A stretch of DNA of 33,608 bases from the NCBI GenBank assembly GCA_035624355.1, contig DASPRQ010000004.1, positions 1 to 33,608 of the forward strand, written 5' to 3'. Every line of letters begins with the position of its first letter. The first letter of the stretch is position 1. Both the position numbers and the translations under genes were made by a program. Of this stretch, positions 7,749 through 15,017 are shown in pieces. The notes beneath the pieces are model-generated. The model was not told the DNA's origin. It did no database searches and was given only the letters and a program-made list of their open reading frames with translations. Source of the stretch: Usitatibacter sp035624355 (GTDB lineage: Bacteria > Pseudomonadota > Gammaproteobacteria > Burkholderiales > Usitatibacteraceae).

Positions 7749-9001
7749 ATAAATCCCTTCAAGACTGGCTCGCGCACATCTCGGCGCAGCACCCGTCGGC
7801 CATCGCCCTGGGGCTCGATCGCGTGCGGGAGGTGCTGGGGCGCATGCGCCTCGACCTGTCCCCGGTGGTCCTGACGGTCGGCGGCACGAACGGCAAGGGC
7901 TCCACGTGCGCGATGCTCGAGCGCGTCCTGCTGGAAGCCGGCTACCGCGTGGGCTGCTACACCTCGCCGCACCTGCTGCGCTACAACGAGCGCGTGCGCC
8001 TGCAGGGCGAGGACGCGGACGACGGGGCCCTCGTCGCCTCCTTCGAGCGGGTCGAGGCGGCGCGCGGCTCGACGCCGCTCACGTACTTCGAGTTCGGGAC
8101 GCTCGCCGCGCTCGCGATGTTCGCCGAGGCGGGGGTCGAGGCGATGGTTCTCGAGGTCGGCCTCGGGGGACGGCTCGACGCGGTGAACGTGGTCGACGCC
8201 GACTGCGCGATCGTCGCGACCGTGGACATCGACCACGTGGACTGGCTGGGCGGCGACCGCGAGTCCATCGGCTTCGAGAAGGCGGGCATCTTCCGCGGCG
8301 GCCGCCCCGCGATCTTCTCCGACCCGGAGCCTCCCGCGCGGCTCGTGGAGCACGCCCGCGCGATCGGCGCGGACCTCCAGGTGCTGGGCCGGGACTTCCG
8401 CGTGGAGGCGCGCGACGGCCAGTGGGACTTCGTGGGGCGGCGCGGTGCGAAGCGCGCGCTGCCCGTCCCGGCGCTGCGCGGCCGGTGGCAGCTCAGGAAC
8501 GCGGCCGGCGCGCTCGCCGCGCTCGACGAGCTCGCCGCGCGCCTGCCCGTGTCGCTCGGCGAGGTGAAGCGCGGGCTCGCCCGCGTGCGGCTCGCGGGCC
8601 GCCTGCAGTCGCTCCCAGGCCGGCCCACGGTCGTGCTCGACGTCGCGCACAATCCCCACGCGGCGCGCGCGCTCGCCGACGCGCTGGGCGAGATGGGCTT
8701 CTTCGAGAGGACCTACGCGGTGTTCGCGATGCTCGGCGACAAGGACATCGGCGGCGTGGTGGACGCGATGCGCCACCGGGTCGACGGCTGGTTCGTGGCC
8801 GCAGCCGATGCCGAGCGCGCCGCGCCGGCCGAGCGCGTGGCGCAGATCCTCGGCGAGCGCGGGGCCGGGGCGGCGACGCGCGTCTTCGCCAGCGTCGGGG
8901 CGGCGTTCGCCGCGGCGCGTCGGGAAGCGGGTCCGAATGATAGAATTATCGTCTTCGGATCGTTCCATACCGTGGCCGAGGCGCTGCGGTCCGCACGCTG
9001 A
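7745..9001 (+). CDS. folC: Bifunctional folylpolyglutamate/dihydrofolate synthase, probable CTG start
   Basis: FolC adds glutamate to dihydropteroate to make dihydrofolate and extends the polyglutamate tail of folates. The P-loop VGGTNGKGS is near residue 50, followed by YTSPHLLRYNERV, EVGLGGRLDAVN, DHVDWLG and the C-terminal LDVAHNPHAA (Mur ligase-like fold). The conserved N-terminal block LQDWLAHISAQHPSAIALGLDRV starts at once after the accD stop. The only nearby codon that could initiate it is CTG at 7745, overlapping that stop as CTGA, by analogy with the ATGA junctions nearby. The next ordinary start, GTG at 7823, would remove about 26 residues of the conserved block. From CTG the protein is 418 residues, normal. 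Function certain, start uncertain. Confidence 0.93.
   Translation: MNKSLQDWLAHISAQHPSAIALGLDRVREVLGRMRLDLSPVVLTVGGTNGKGSTCAMLERVLLEAGYRVGCYTSPHLLRYNERVRLQGEDADDGALVASFERVEAARGSTPLTYFEFGTLAALAMFAEAGVEAMVLEVGLGGRLDAVNVVDADCAIVATVDIDHVDWLGGDRESIGFEKAGIFRGGRPAIFSDPEPPARLVEHARAIGADLQVLGRDFRVEARDGQWDFVGRRGAKRALPVPALRGRWQLRNAAGALAALDELAARLPVSLGEVKRGLARVRLAGRLQSLPGRPTVVLDVAHNPHAARALADALGEMGFFERTYAVFAMLGDKDIGGVVDAMRHRVDGWFVAAADAERAAPAERVAQILGERGAGAATRVFASVGAAFAAARREAGPNDRIIVFGSFHTVAEALRSAR
8938..8946 (+). promoter_or_regulatory. Possible extended -10 promoter near the folC 3' end
   Basis: TGATAGAAT has the TGn extension and a good hexamer. It lies 61 bp before dedD, in codons AAT GAT AGA ATT that are unusual for these genes. 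It could give dedD-purF their own transcript starting near 8953. No clear -35 box. Confidence 0.3.
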
Positions 9002-9006
9002 CGACC

Positions 9007-9579
9007 ATGGCCACACCTGCCTCCAGCGAAACGATCGAGATCCGGCGCCGCGGAAGGCAGCGGCTCATCGGCGCGATCGTGATCGTCGTCGTGGTGGTGG
9101 TGTTCCTGCCGATGCTGCTCGACTCGGGGTCGCGCAACCCCCGCGACGAGCCGTCCACGCGCATTCCCTCGATGCAGAACGCGCCCGCGCTGCCCGCGCC
9201 GGCGCCCGCCCCGAAGGCGATCACGGCGCCTCCCCCGGCCCCGGCGCCCGCCCCGTCCGCCGCGCCGAAGCCTGCGGCGGAGCCGGTCGCGAGCGTCACC
9301 CCGGCGCCCCCGGCGAAGGTCGAGACGGCCTCCTCCGCCAAGGCGCCGCGCCTCGAGGGCTTCGCGGTCCAGGTGGGCGCCTTCCGGGACGACGAGAAGC
9401 TGCGCGAGGCCCGGGAGAAGCTCGTGCAGGCGGGCCTCTCGCACTACACCGAGCGGCTCGGCGACACCGGGATCACCCGCCTGCGGGCCGGCCCCTTCCC
9501 GACCCGGGAGGCGGCCGAGAAGGCCCGCGCCGCCCTCCAGCGCGTCTCCCTCGACGGCCAGGTGGTGCCGCTGCCGTGA
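9007..9579 (+). CDS. dedD: SPOR-domain membrane protein (DedD-like)
   Basis: This is a 190-residue single-pass inner-membrane protein. Residues 1-18 are a basic cytoplasmic tail (RRRGRQR), and residues 19-38 form a Val/Ile-rich transmembrane helix. A Pro/Ala-rich periplasmic linker follows to about residue 115. The C-terminal 75 residues form a SPOR domain (FAVQVGAFRDDEKLREAREKL and RLRAGPFPTREAAEKA), which in known proteins binds denuded septal peptidoglycan. DedD is a non-essential cell-division protein in E. coli, and this is the DedD-like gene usually found between folC and cvpA/purF. Here cvpA is absent and purF follows after 59 bp. Start ATG 9007, 5 bp after folC. Confidence 0.88.
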   Translation: MATPASSETIEIRRRGRQRLIGAIVIVVVVVVFLPMLLDSGSRNPRDEPSTRIPSMQNAPALPAPAPAPKAITAPPPAPAPAPSAAPKPAAEPVASVTPAPPAKVETASSAKAPRLEGFAVQVGAFRDDEKLREAREKLVQAGLSHYTERLGDTGITRLRAGPFPTREAAEKARAALQRVSLDGQVVPLP

Positions 9580-9603
9580 GGACGATTGAACCGCAGCTCC
9601 GCC

Positions 9604-9632
9604 GGCCCCATTTGCATCGAGCGAAGGGGGCC
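9604..9632 (+). promoter_or_regulatory. Weak inverted repeat covering the purF ribosome-binding site
   Basis: GGCCCC (9604-9609) and GGGGCC (9627-9632) are perfect 6-bp arms around a 17-nt loop. The right arm contains the G-run serving as the purF Shine-Dalgarno, 6 nt before the ATG. The long loop makes this only a possible fold. Confidence 0.2.
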
Positions 9633-9638
9633 TGATCC

Positions 9639-11195
9639 ATGTGCGGAATCGTCGGAGTCGTCGCCCGCAGCCCCGTCAACCAGCTCCTCTACGACGGGAT
9701 GACGGTGCTGCAGCACCGCGGCCAGGACGCGGCCGGCATCGTCACGGCCGAGGGCCACAGCTTCCACATGCACAAGGGCCGCGGGCTGGTGCGCGACGTC
9801 TTCCGCACCCGCGACATGCGCAACCTCGTGGGCCACATGGGCATCGCCCACTGCCGCTATCCGACGGCCGGATCGGCCTCCTCGGAAGCGGAGGCGCAGC
9901 CGTTCTACGTGAACTCGCCCTACGGCATCGTGCTCGCGCACAACGGCAACCTCGTGAACGCCGAGGAGCTGCGCCGCGAGCTCTTCCTCGCCGACCGGCG
10001 GCACGTCAACACCAATTCCGATTCCGAGATCCTGCTCAACGTCCTCGCGCACGAGCTCACCGACGCGAGCGCGGGACGCGAGCGCCTCGATCCCGATGCG
10101 ATCTTCGCCGCGGTGGCGGGCGTGCACCGGCGGGTGAAGGGGGCCTACGCCGTGGTCGCCATGATCTCGGGGCACGGCCTGCTCGCCTTCCGCGATCCCC
10201 ACGGCATCCGCCCGCTCGTCGTGGGGCGGGCCGACACCGAAGGATCGCCCCAACAAGTCGGGGACCCCCGAAAAGGCGTGGAATTCATCGTCGCCTCGGA
10301 GAGCGTGACGCTCGACACGCTGGGCTTCAAGGTGATGCGCGACGTGGCCCCGGGGGAAGCGATCCTCGTCGACGAGAGCGGCAACTTCCACGCCCGCCAG
10401 TGCGCGGAGGCCCCGCAGCTCAATCCCTGCATCTTCGAGTTCGTCTACCTCGCGCGGCCCGATTCCGTGATCGACGGGATCTCGGTCTACGAGAGCCGCC
10501 GCAACATGGGCAAGAGCCTCGCCGACAAGATCGCCGCCCTCGGCCTCGCCGGCGAGATCGACGTGGTGATGCCCATCCCCGACTCGAGCCGGCCGAGCGC
10601 CCTCGAGGTCGCGACGAAGCTCGGCAAGCCGTATCGCGAGGGCTTCATCAAGAACCGCTACATCGGCCGCACGTTCATCATGCCCGGCCAGGAGCAGCGC
10701 CGGAAGAGCGTGCGCCAGAAGCTCAACGCGATGCCGATCGAGTTCCAGGGCAAGAACGTGCTCCTCGTGGACGACTCGATCGTGCGCGGCACGACGAGCC
10801 GCGAGATCGTCCAGATGGCGCGCGAGAGCGGGGCGAGCAAGGTCTTCTTCGCCTCGGCGGCGCCTCCCGTGCGCTACCCGAACGTGTACGGCATCGACAT
10901 GCCCACGCGCCGCGAGCTCATCGCGACCGGGCGCGACGCGCAGGAAGTGGCCGCGGCCATCGGCGCCGACGCGGTGATCTACCAGGACCTCGACGCGCTG
11001 ATCGAGGACGTGCGCGGGCTGAACCCCGCGATCCGGCGCTTCGACTGCTCGTGCTTCGACGGCGTGTACGTGACGGGCGACGTCTCCCAGGCCTACCTCG
11101 ACGAGGTCGAGGCCGTGCGGCACGACGGCGAGACGCGGCCCGAGACGCGGCTGTCGAGCTACCAGCTCGACCTCGGGCTGTCGCGCGTCGACTGA
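9639..11195 (+). CDS. purF: Amidophosphoribosyltransferase with a small in-frame insertion
   Basis: PurF performs the first committed step of purine synthesis, making phosphoribosylamine from PRPP and glutamine. Cys2 (MCGIVGVV) is the Ntn-hydrolase nucleophile. QHRGQDAAGI, HCRYPTAGS and HNGNLVN belong to the glutaminase domain. The phosphoribosyltransferase domain has the PRPP loop LLVDDSIVRGTTS (residues 375-387). 518 residues, slightly longer than the roughly 505 of E. coli. Between RPLVVGRADTE and VEFIVASES lies an extra segment of about 11 residues (202-212). It is encoded by a GC palindrome with CAA, CGA, AAA and GGA codons that neighbours avoid, suggesting an inserted repeat. It precedes metZ by 10 bp, the usual betaproteobacterial partner. 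Confidence 0.96.
   Translation: MCGIVGVVARSPVNQLLYDGMTVLQHRGQDAAGIVTAEGHSFHMHKGRGLVRDVFRTRDMRNLVGHMGIAHCRYPTAGSASSEAEAQPFYVNSPYGIVLAHNGNLVNAEELRRELFLADRRHVNTNSDSEILLNVLAHELTDASAGRERLDPDAIFAAVAGVHRRVKGAYAVVAMISGHGLLAFRDPHGIRPLVVGRADTEGSPQQVGDPRKGVEFIVASESVTLDTLGFKVMRDVAPGEAILVDESGNFHARQCAEAPQLNPCIFEFVYLARPDSVIDGISVYESRRNMGKSLADKIAALGLAGEIDVVMPIPDSSRPSALEVATKLGKPYREGFIKNRYIGRTFIMPGQEQRRKSVRQKLNAMPIEFQGKNVLLVDDSIVRGTTSREIVQMARESGASKVFFASAAPPVRYPNVYGIDMPTRRELIATGRDAQEVAAAIGADAVIYQDLDALIEDVRGLNPAIRRFDCSCFDGVYVTGDVSQAYLDEVEAVRHDGETRPETRLSSYQLDLGLSRVD
10246..10278. repeat. REP-like palindrome inserted in frame in purF
   Basis: The core TCGGGG (10258-10263), AC, CCCCGA (10266-10271) is flanked by outer arms CGCC (10246-10249) and GGCG (10275-10278), so the segment could fold as a nested hairpin. 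It translates as about 11 residues missing from the PurF proteins I know, with codon use unlike its surroundings. The sequence resembles the GTCGGGG...CCCCGAC palindromes scattered in some Proteobacteria. I see no second copy in this window, so the repeat status is inferred. Confidence 0.4.
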
Positions 11196-11205
11196 CGCCC
11201 GCCCC

Positions 11206-12381
11206 ATGACCTCCGAGCGGCCCGACACCCTCGGCGTGCGCGCCGGCATCGTGCGGAGCGACTTCCACGAGCACTCGGAAGCGCTCGCCCTCACCACGAG
11301 CTTCGTGTACGCGAGCGCCGCCGAGGCGGCGCGGCGCTTCGCGAACGAGGAGCCGGGCAACATCTACTCGCGCTTCACCAATCCCACGGTGAAGATGTTC
11401 CAGGACCGGCTCGCGGCGCTCGAGGGCGCGGAGGCGTGCGTCGCCACCGCGACGGGCATGGCGGCCGTGGCCACCACGGCGCTCGCGCTGCTCAAGTCGG
11501 GCGAGCACATCGTCGCCGCGCGCGGCGTCTTCGGCACCGTGGTGCCGCTCTTCGACCAGATCCTCGCGCGGCTCGGCATCGCGACCACCTGGGTGGACCT
11601 GCCGGACCTCGACGGATGGCGGCGCGCCGTGCGGCGCGAGACGCGGCTCCTCTTCGTCGAAACACCGTCCAATCCCGTCTGCGAAGTGGCCGACATCGCC
11701 GCCCTCGCCGCGATCGCGAGGGAGGCCCGCGCCATCCTCGCCGTGGACAACTGCATGTGCTCCCCGGTGCTGCAGCGGCCCCTGGAGTTCGGCGCGGACC
11801 TGGTGATCCATTCGGCCACCAAGTACATCGACGGGCAGGGGCGGGTGCTCGCGGGGGCCATCGCCGGGCGCGCGGACCTCGTGAGCGGGCCGCTCTTCTC
11901 CTTCGTGCGCACCGCCGGGCCCGCGATCTCCCCCTTCAACGCGTGGATCTGCCTGAAGGGGATGGAAACGCTGCGCATCCGGATGCAGGCGCAGTCGGCG
12001 CGCGCGCTCGAGCTCGCCCGCTGGCTCGAGGGGCACCCCGCGGTCGAGCGCGTGCACTACCCCGGGCTCGAGTCCCACCCGCAGCACGCGCTCGCGATGC
12101 GCCAGCAGTCGGCGGGCGGCGCGCTGCTCTCTTTCGTGGCGAAGGGAGGGCGCGAGGCGGCGTGGCGGGTGATCGACGCGGTGAAGGTGATCTCGATCAC
12201 CGCGAACTTCGGCGACGTGAAGTCCACGATCTGCCATCCCGCGAGCACCACCCACGGGCGCGTGCCTCCCGCCGAGCGCGCCGCGGCGGGGATCTCCGAA
12301 GGGCTCGTGCGCCTCGGCGTGGGCCTCGAGGACTTCCTCGACCTGCGCGACGACCTCGCGCGCGGGCTCGGGGCGCGCTAG
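11206..12381 (+). CDS. metZ: O-succinylhomoserine sulfhydrylase
   Basis: This PLP enzyme of the Cys/Met-metabolism family makes homocysteine directly from O-succinylhomoserine and sulfide. YSRFTNPTVKMFQDRLAALEG near the N-terminus and TATGMAA form the cofactor site. VETPSNP, AVDNCMCSPVLQ and IHSATKYIDGQGRVLAG carry the Asp and the Schiff-base Lys206. 391 residues, the size of MetZ. The position directly after purF is the conserved context of metZ in Betaproteobacteria and Pseudomonas, which favours it over cystathionine gamma-synthase or beta-lyase. Start ATG 11206, 10 bp after purF. Confidence 0.92.
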   Translation: MTSERPDTLGVRAGIVRSDFHEHSEALALTTSFVYASAAEAARRFANEEPGNIYSRFTNPTVKMFQDRLAALEGAEACVATATGMAAVATTALALLKSGEHIVAARGVFGTVVPLFDQILARLGIATTWVDLPDLDGWRRAVRRETRLLFVETPSNPVCEVADIAALAAIAREARAILAVDNCMCSPVLQRPLEFGADLVIHSATKYIDGQGRVLAGAIAGRADLVSGPLFSFVRTAGPAISPFNAWICLKGMETLRIRMQAQSARALELARWLEGHPAVERVHYPGLESHPQHALAMRQQSAGGALLSFVAKGGREAAWRVIDAVKVISITANFGDVKSTICHPASTTHGRVPPAERAAAGISEGLVRLGVGLEDFLDLRDDLARGLGAR

Positions 12382-12386
12382 GGGCC

Positions 12387-13211
12387 ATGGCGGCGCCGCG
12401 CTCCCGCGTCTTCCTCATGTGCCCGCCGGAGTATTTCAACGTCGCCTACGTCATCAATCCCTGGATGCGCGGGAACCTGCGCCGCATCGACCACGCGGCC
12501 GCGAGGCGGCAGTGGCGCGCGCTCTACGACGCGCTCACCGACCGCGCGGTCGTGCGCCTGGTGGGCCCGCAGCCCGGGTCGCCCGACATGGTGTTCACCG
12601 CGAACGCGGGCCTGGTGAAGGGGCGGCGCTTCGTCGCCTCCCGCTTCCGCTATCCCGAGCGCCAGTTCGAGGAGCCGTACTTCGCCGACTGGTTCATGGA
12701 CCGCGGCTACGAGGTCTCGCTCATGCCGCGCGACGTGCCCTTCGAGGGCGCGGGCGACGCGCTCTTCGACCGCGCGGGCGCGCGCCTCTGGATGGGCCAC
12801 GGCCACCGCTCCATCGAGGCGGCGCGCGCCGTCCTCGCCGAGCGCCTCGGCGTCGAGGTGGTGCTGCTCAAGCTCGCCGACACCCGCTTCTACCACCTCG
12901 ACACCTGCTTCTGCCCGCTGGAAGGCGGATACCTGATGTACCACCCGGCCGCCTTCGACGAGCCCTCGCGCTCGGCGATCGAGGAGCGCGTGCCGGCATC
13001 GCGGCGCATCGCCGTGGGCGAGGAAGATGCCCTCGCGTTCGCGTGCAACGCGGTGAACGTCGGCTCGACGGTCGTGATGAACCACGCCACGCCTGCGCTC
13101 GTGCAGGCGCTCGGCCGCAAGGGCTTCGAGGTCGTGCAGACGCCCCTTTCGGAGTTCATGAAGGCGGGAGGGAGCGCCAAGTGCCTCACGCTGCGGCTCG
13201 ACGAGCCATGA
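12387..13211 (+). CDS. Arginine deiminase-related / dimethylargininase-like hydrolase
   Basis: A 274-residue pentein-fold protein. PPEYFNVAYVINPWM at the N-terminus, MVFTANAGLV, a FEGAGDALFD substrate-site motif (Glu120 to Asp124), FYHLDTCFCPL with the catalytic His170, and GGSAKCLTLRL with the nucleophilic Cys266 are all in the expected order. Members hydrolyse or transfer amidino groups of arginine derivatives (dimethylarginine, arginine, glycine amidinotransfer). From sequence alone I cannot fix the substrate; citrulline formation from arginine or methylarginine is the best guess. The ATG is 5 bp after the metZ stop and the stop overlaps the next start (ATGA, 13208-13211), so it is in the same operon. 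The frame is open far upstream, but inside metZ. Confidence 0.85.
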   Translation: MAAPRSRVFLMCPPEYFNVAYVINPWMRGNLRRIDHAAARRQWRALYDALTDRAVVRLVGPQPGSPDMVFTANAGLVKGRRFVASRFRYPERQFEEPYFADWFMDRGYEVSLMPRDVPFEGAGDALFDRAGARLWMGHGHRSIEAARAVLAERLGVEVVLLKLADTRFYHLDTCFCPLEGGYLMYHPAAFDEPSRSAIEERVPASRRIAVGEEDALAFACNAVNVGSTVVMNHATPALVQALGRKGFEVVQTPLSEFMKAGGSAKCLTLRLDEP

Positions 13212-13657
13212 GGGCGGCCGCCTGGCTCGCGCTCGTCGCCGCCGCGGGGCTTTGGCAGGCCGCCGCGGCGGCCCCGCTCTACAAGTGGGTCGACGAGAAG
13301 GGCGTCACGCACTACTCCGAGACGCCGCCGCCGGACGGAAAGGCAACGCGCCTCGAGCTTCCGTCCTCGCCGTCGCCCGCCCCGGGGACCGACTCGCCCG
13401 AGCGCTGGAAGGAGAAGGACCTCGAGTTCCGCCGCCAGCAGATCGAGAAGGAGCACGCGGACGAGCGCGGCAAGGCCAACGTGGCGAAGCGCCGGGAGCT
13501 GTGCCTGCGCGCCCGCAGCCAGCTCGACATCCTCACGCCCGGGCGTCCCGTCTACCGCGTGAACGAGCAGGGCGAGCGCGTGTACATGGACGACAACGCT
13601 CGCGCCGCCGAGACGAGCAAGTGGGCCGAGGTGGCGAAGGCCTCGTGCGACGACTGA
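13208..13657 (+). CDS. Exported DUF4124-domain protein
   Basis: A 149-residue protein with a clear signal peptide (MRAAAWLALVAAAGL, cleavage near AAAA). After it comes the DUF4124 signature LYKWVDEKGVTHYSETPP. The middle is a charged, probably helical stretch (ERWKEKDLEFRRQQIEKEHADE). The C-terminal part has two Cys (LCLRA and ASCDD) that could form a disulfide, plus a second short YRVNEQGERVYMDD hairpin resembling the DUF4124 motif. The function of the family is not known to me; a periplasmic location is inferred. It starts within the stop of the preceding hydrolase and ends this plus-strand run, tail to tail with lpxH. Confidence 0.8.
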   Translation: MRAAAWLALVAAAGLWQAAAAAPLYKWVDEKGVTHYSETPPPDGKATRLELPSSPSPAPGTDSPERWKEKDLEFRRQQIEKEHADERGKANVAKRRELCLRARSQLDILTPGRPVYRVNEQGERVYMDDNARAAETSKWAEVAKASCDD

Positions 13658-13673
13658 GCCGCGCGGCGGCTCA
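13655..13673. terminator. Symmetric hairpin containing the stop codons of both convergent genes
   Basis: TGAGCCGC (13655-13662) and GCGGCTCA (13666-13673) form a perfect 8-bp inverted repeat with a 3-nt loop. The left arm begins with the TGA of the DUF4124 gene; the right arm is the complement of the TGA of lpxH. It would fold in both transcripts. Neither side has a T-run, so it may block or protect RNA ends rather than act as a classic intrinsic terminator. Confidence 0.45.
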
Positions 13674-14399
13674 GAACCGGTCGACCAGCCGCAGGCCCTC
13701 GGGCGAGGCCTCGAGATAGCCGCCGCGCTCGTACCAGTCGGGCAGCACCCAGCGCACGCGCTCGCGCCCGCCGACGCGGTGCACGTGGCGCGCCGGGCGG
13801 TGCGTGTGGCCGTGGATCATCGTGTCGCAGCCCGACTCGGCGAAGGCGCGCTCCACGGCGGCGGGCGTGACGTCCATGATGTCCATGGCGGTCGCCTGCT
13901 TCGTGCCCTCGCTTTCCATGCGCATGCGGTTGGCGAGCACGAGCCGCTCCTCGATGGGGCGGGCGAGGGTCGAGCGCTGCCAGGCCGGGTCGCGCACCTG
14001 GGCGCGGAACGCCTGGTAGCGCGTGTCGTCGGTGCACAGCGTGTCGCCGTGCAGGAGCAGCGTCCTCGCGCCGTACAGGTCCGCGACGGTCGGATCCGGG
14101 ATGAGGCGCGCGCCTGTCTCCCGCGCGAAGCGGTCGGCCGCGAGGAAGTCGCGGTTGCCGTGCATGAAGCTCACCGGGACCCGGTCCGAGGCGGCGTGCA
14201 GGCGCTCGGCCATGCGGCGCGGGAAGGGAAGCGCCAGGCCGTCGTCGCCCACCCAGTATTCGAAGAGGTCGCCCAGGATGTAGAGCGCCTCCGCGCCGGG
14301 GGCCACCTCGGCGAGGAAGCGCTCGAATTGCGCGACGATCGCCGGGCGCGAGGGGTCGAGGTGGAGGTCGGAGATGAAGAGCGTGCGCCTCAGAGGCAC
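13671..14399 (-). CDS. lpxH: UDP-2,3-diacylglucosamine diphosphatase
   Basis: LpxH cleaves UDP-2,3-diacylglucosamine to lipid X and UMP, the fourth step of lipid A synthesis, at the inner face of the cytoplasmic membrane. The metallophosphoesterase ligands are clear: FISDLHLD (Asp11, His13), ILGDLFEYWVGDD, FMHGNRDFL, LLHGDTLCTDD and IHGHTHRP. 242 residues, typical. The GTG at 14399 is the only start that keeps the full N-terminal strand; it overlaps the cyclophilin gene by 10 bp. It is the last gene of a four-gene minus-strand envelope group. A peptidyl-prolyl isomerase gene beside lpxH is also known from E. coli (ppiB-lpxH). Confidence 0.96.
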   Translation of the reverse strand: MPLRRTLFISDLHLDPSRPAIVAQFERFLAEVAPGAEALYILGDLFEYWVGDDGLALPFPRRMAERLHAASDRVPVSFMHGNRDFLAADRFARETGARLIPDPTVADLYGARTLLLHGDTLCTDDTRYQAFRAQVRDPAWQRSTLARPIEERLVLANRMRMESEGTKQATAMDIMDVTPAAVERAFAESGCDTMIHGHTHRPARHVHRVGGRERVRWVLPDWYERGGYLEASPEGLRLVDRF

Positions 14400-15010
14400 T
14401 CCGCCTTCTCGATCACCACGGGCGTCGCCGGGACGTTCTCGTAGGGCCCCACGGTCTTCGTGGGGACCTTCCTGATCTTGTCCACGACGTCCTGGCCCTC
14501 CACGACCTTCCCGAAGACCGCGTAGCCCCAGCCCTGCGGGGACTCGCCGCTGTAGTTGAGGAACGCGTTGTCCTTCACGTTGATGAAGAACTGCGCCGTG
14601 GCCGAATCGCGCACGCCCGTGCGCGCCATGGCGACCGTGTAGACGTCGTTCTTCAGCCCGTTGGAGGCCTCGTTCTTGATCGGCGCGCTGGTGGGCTTCT
14701 GGCGCATGTCCTTGTCGAAGCCGCCGCCCTGGATCATGAAGCCGTCGATCACGCGGTGGAAGATCGTGCCGTTGTAGTGGCCGGAATCCACGTACTTCGC
14801 GAAGTTCTCGACGCTCACGGGCGCCTTCTCGCGGTCGAGCTGCAGCGTGATGGAGCCCATCGAGGTGGTGAGCTTGACTTTCATCGGAGCCTTTCCTTTC
14901 AGCAGGTCGGCGCAGCTCTTCGCGGGCTGCGACTGGGCGGCCGCGGCGAGCGGCAGGGCGAGGGACAACGCGGCGGCGGCGAGCAGGGCGATGCGGCGGG
15001 TCGGGATCAT
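14390..15010 (-). CDS. Periplasmic cyclophilin-type peptidyl-prolyl isomerase
   Basis: A 206-residue protein with an N-terminal signal peptide (RRIALLAAAALSLALPLAAAAQS). It is followed by a short extension with a Cys and by the complete cyclophilin fold: VKLTTSMGSITLQLD, FAKYVDSGHYNGTIFHRVIDGFMIQGGG with the catalytic Arg in FHRV, GVRDSATAQFFINV, and YAVFGKVVEGQDVVDKI. It should catalyse proline isomerisation of exported proteins and resembles E. coli PpiA in location. It lies 7 bp after the L,D-transpeptidase gene and overlaps lpxH by 10 bp, so all are probably one transcript. Confidence 0.92.
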   Translation of the reverse strand: MIPTRRIALLAAAALSLALPLAAAAQSQPAKSCADLLKGKAPMKVKLTTSMGSITLQLDREKAPVSVENFAKYVDSGHYNGTIFHRVIDGFMIQGGGFDKDMRQKPTSAPIKNEASNGLKNDVYTVAMARTGVRDSATAQFFINVKDNAFLNYSGESPQGWGYAVFGKVVEGQDVVDKIRKVPTKTVGPYENVPATPVVIEKAECL

Positions 15011-15017
15011 CGTGGGC

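Noticed and set aside
6992..9016. 674-codon minus frame opposite accD and folC
   Set aside because: Antisense shadow without recognisable domains.
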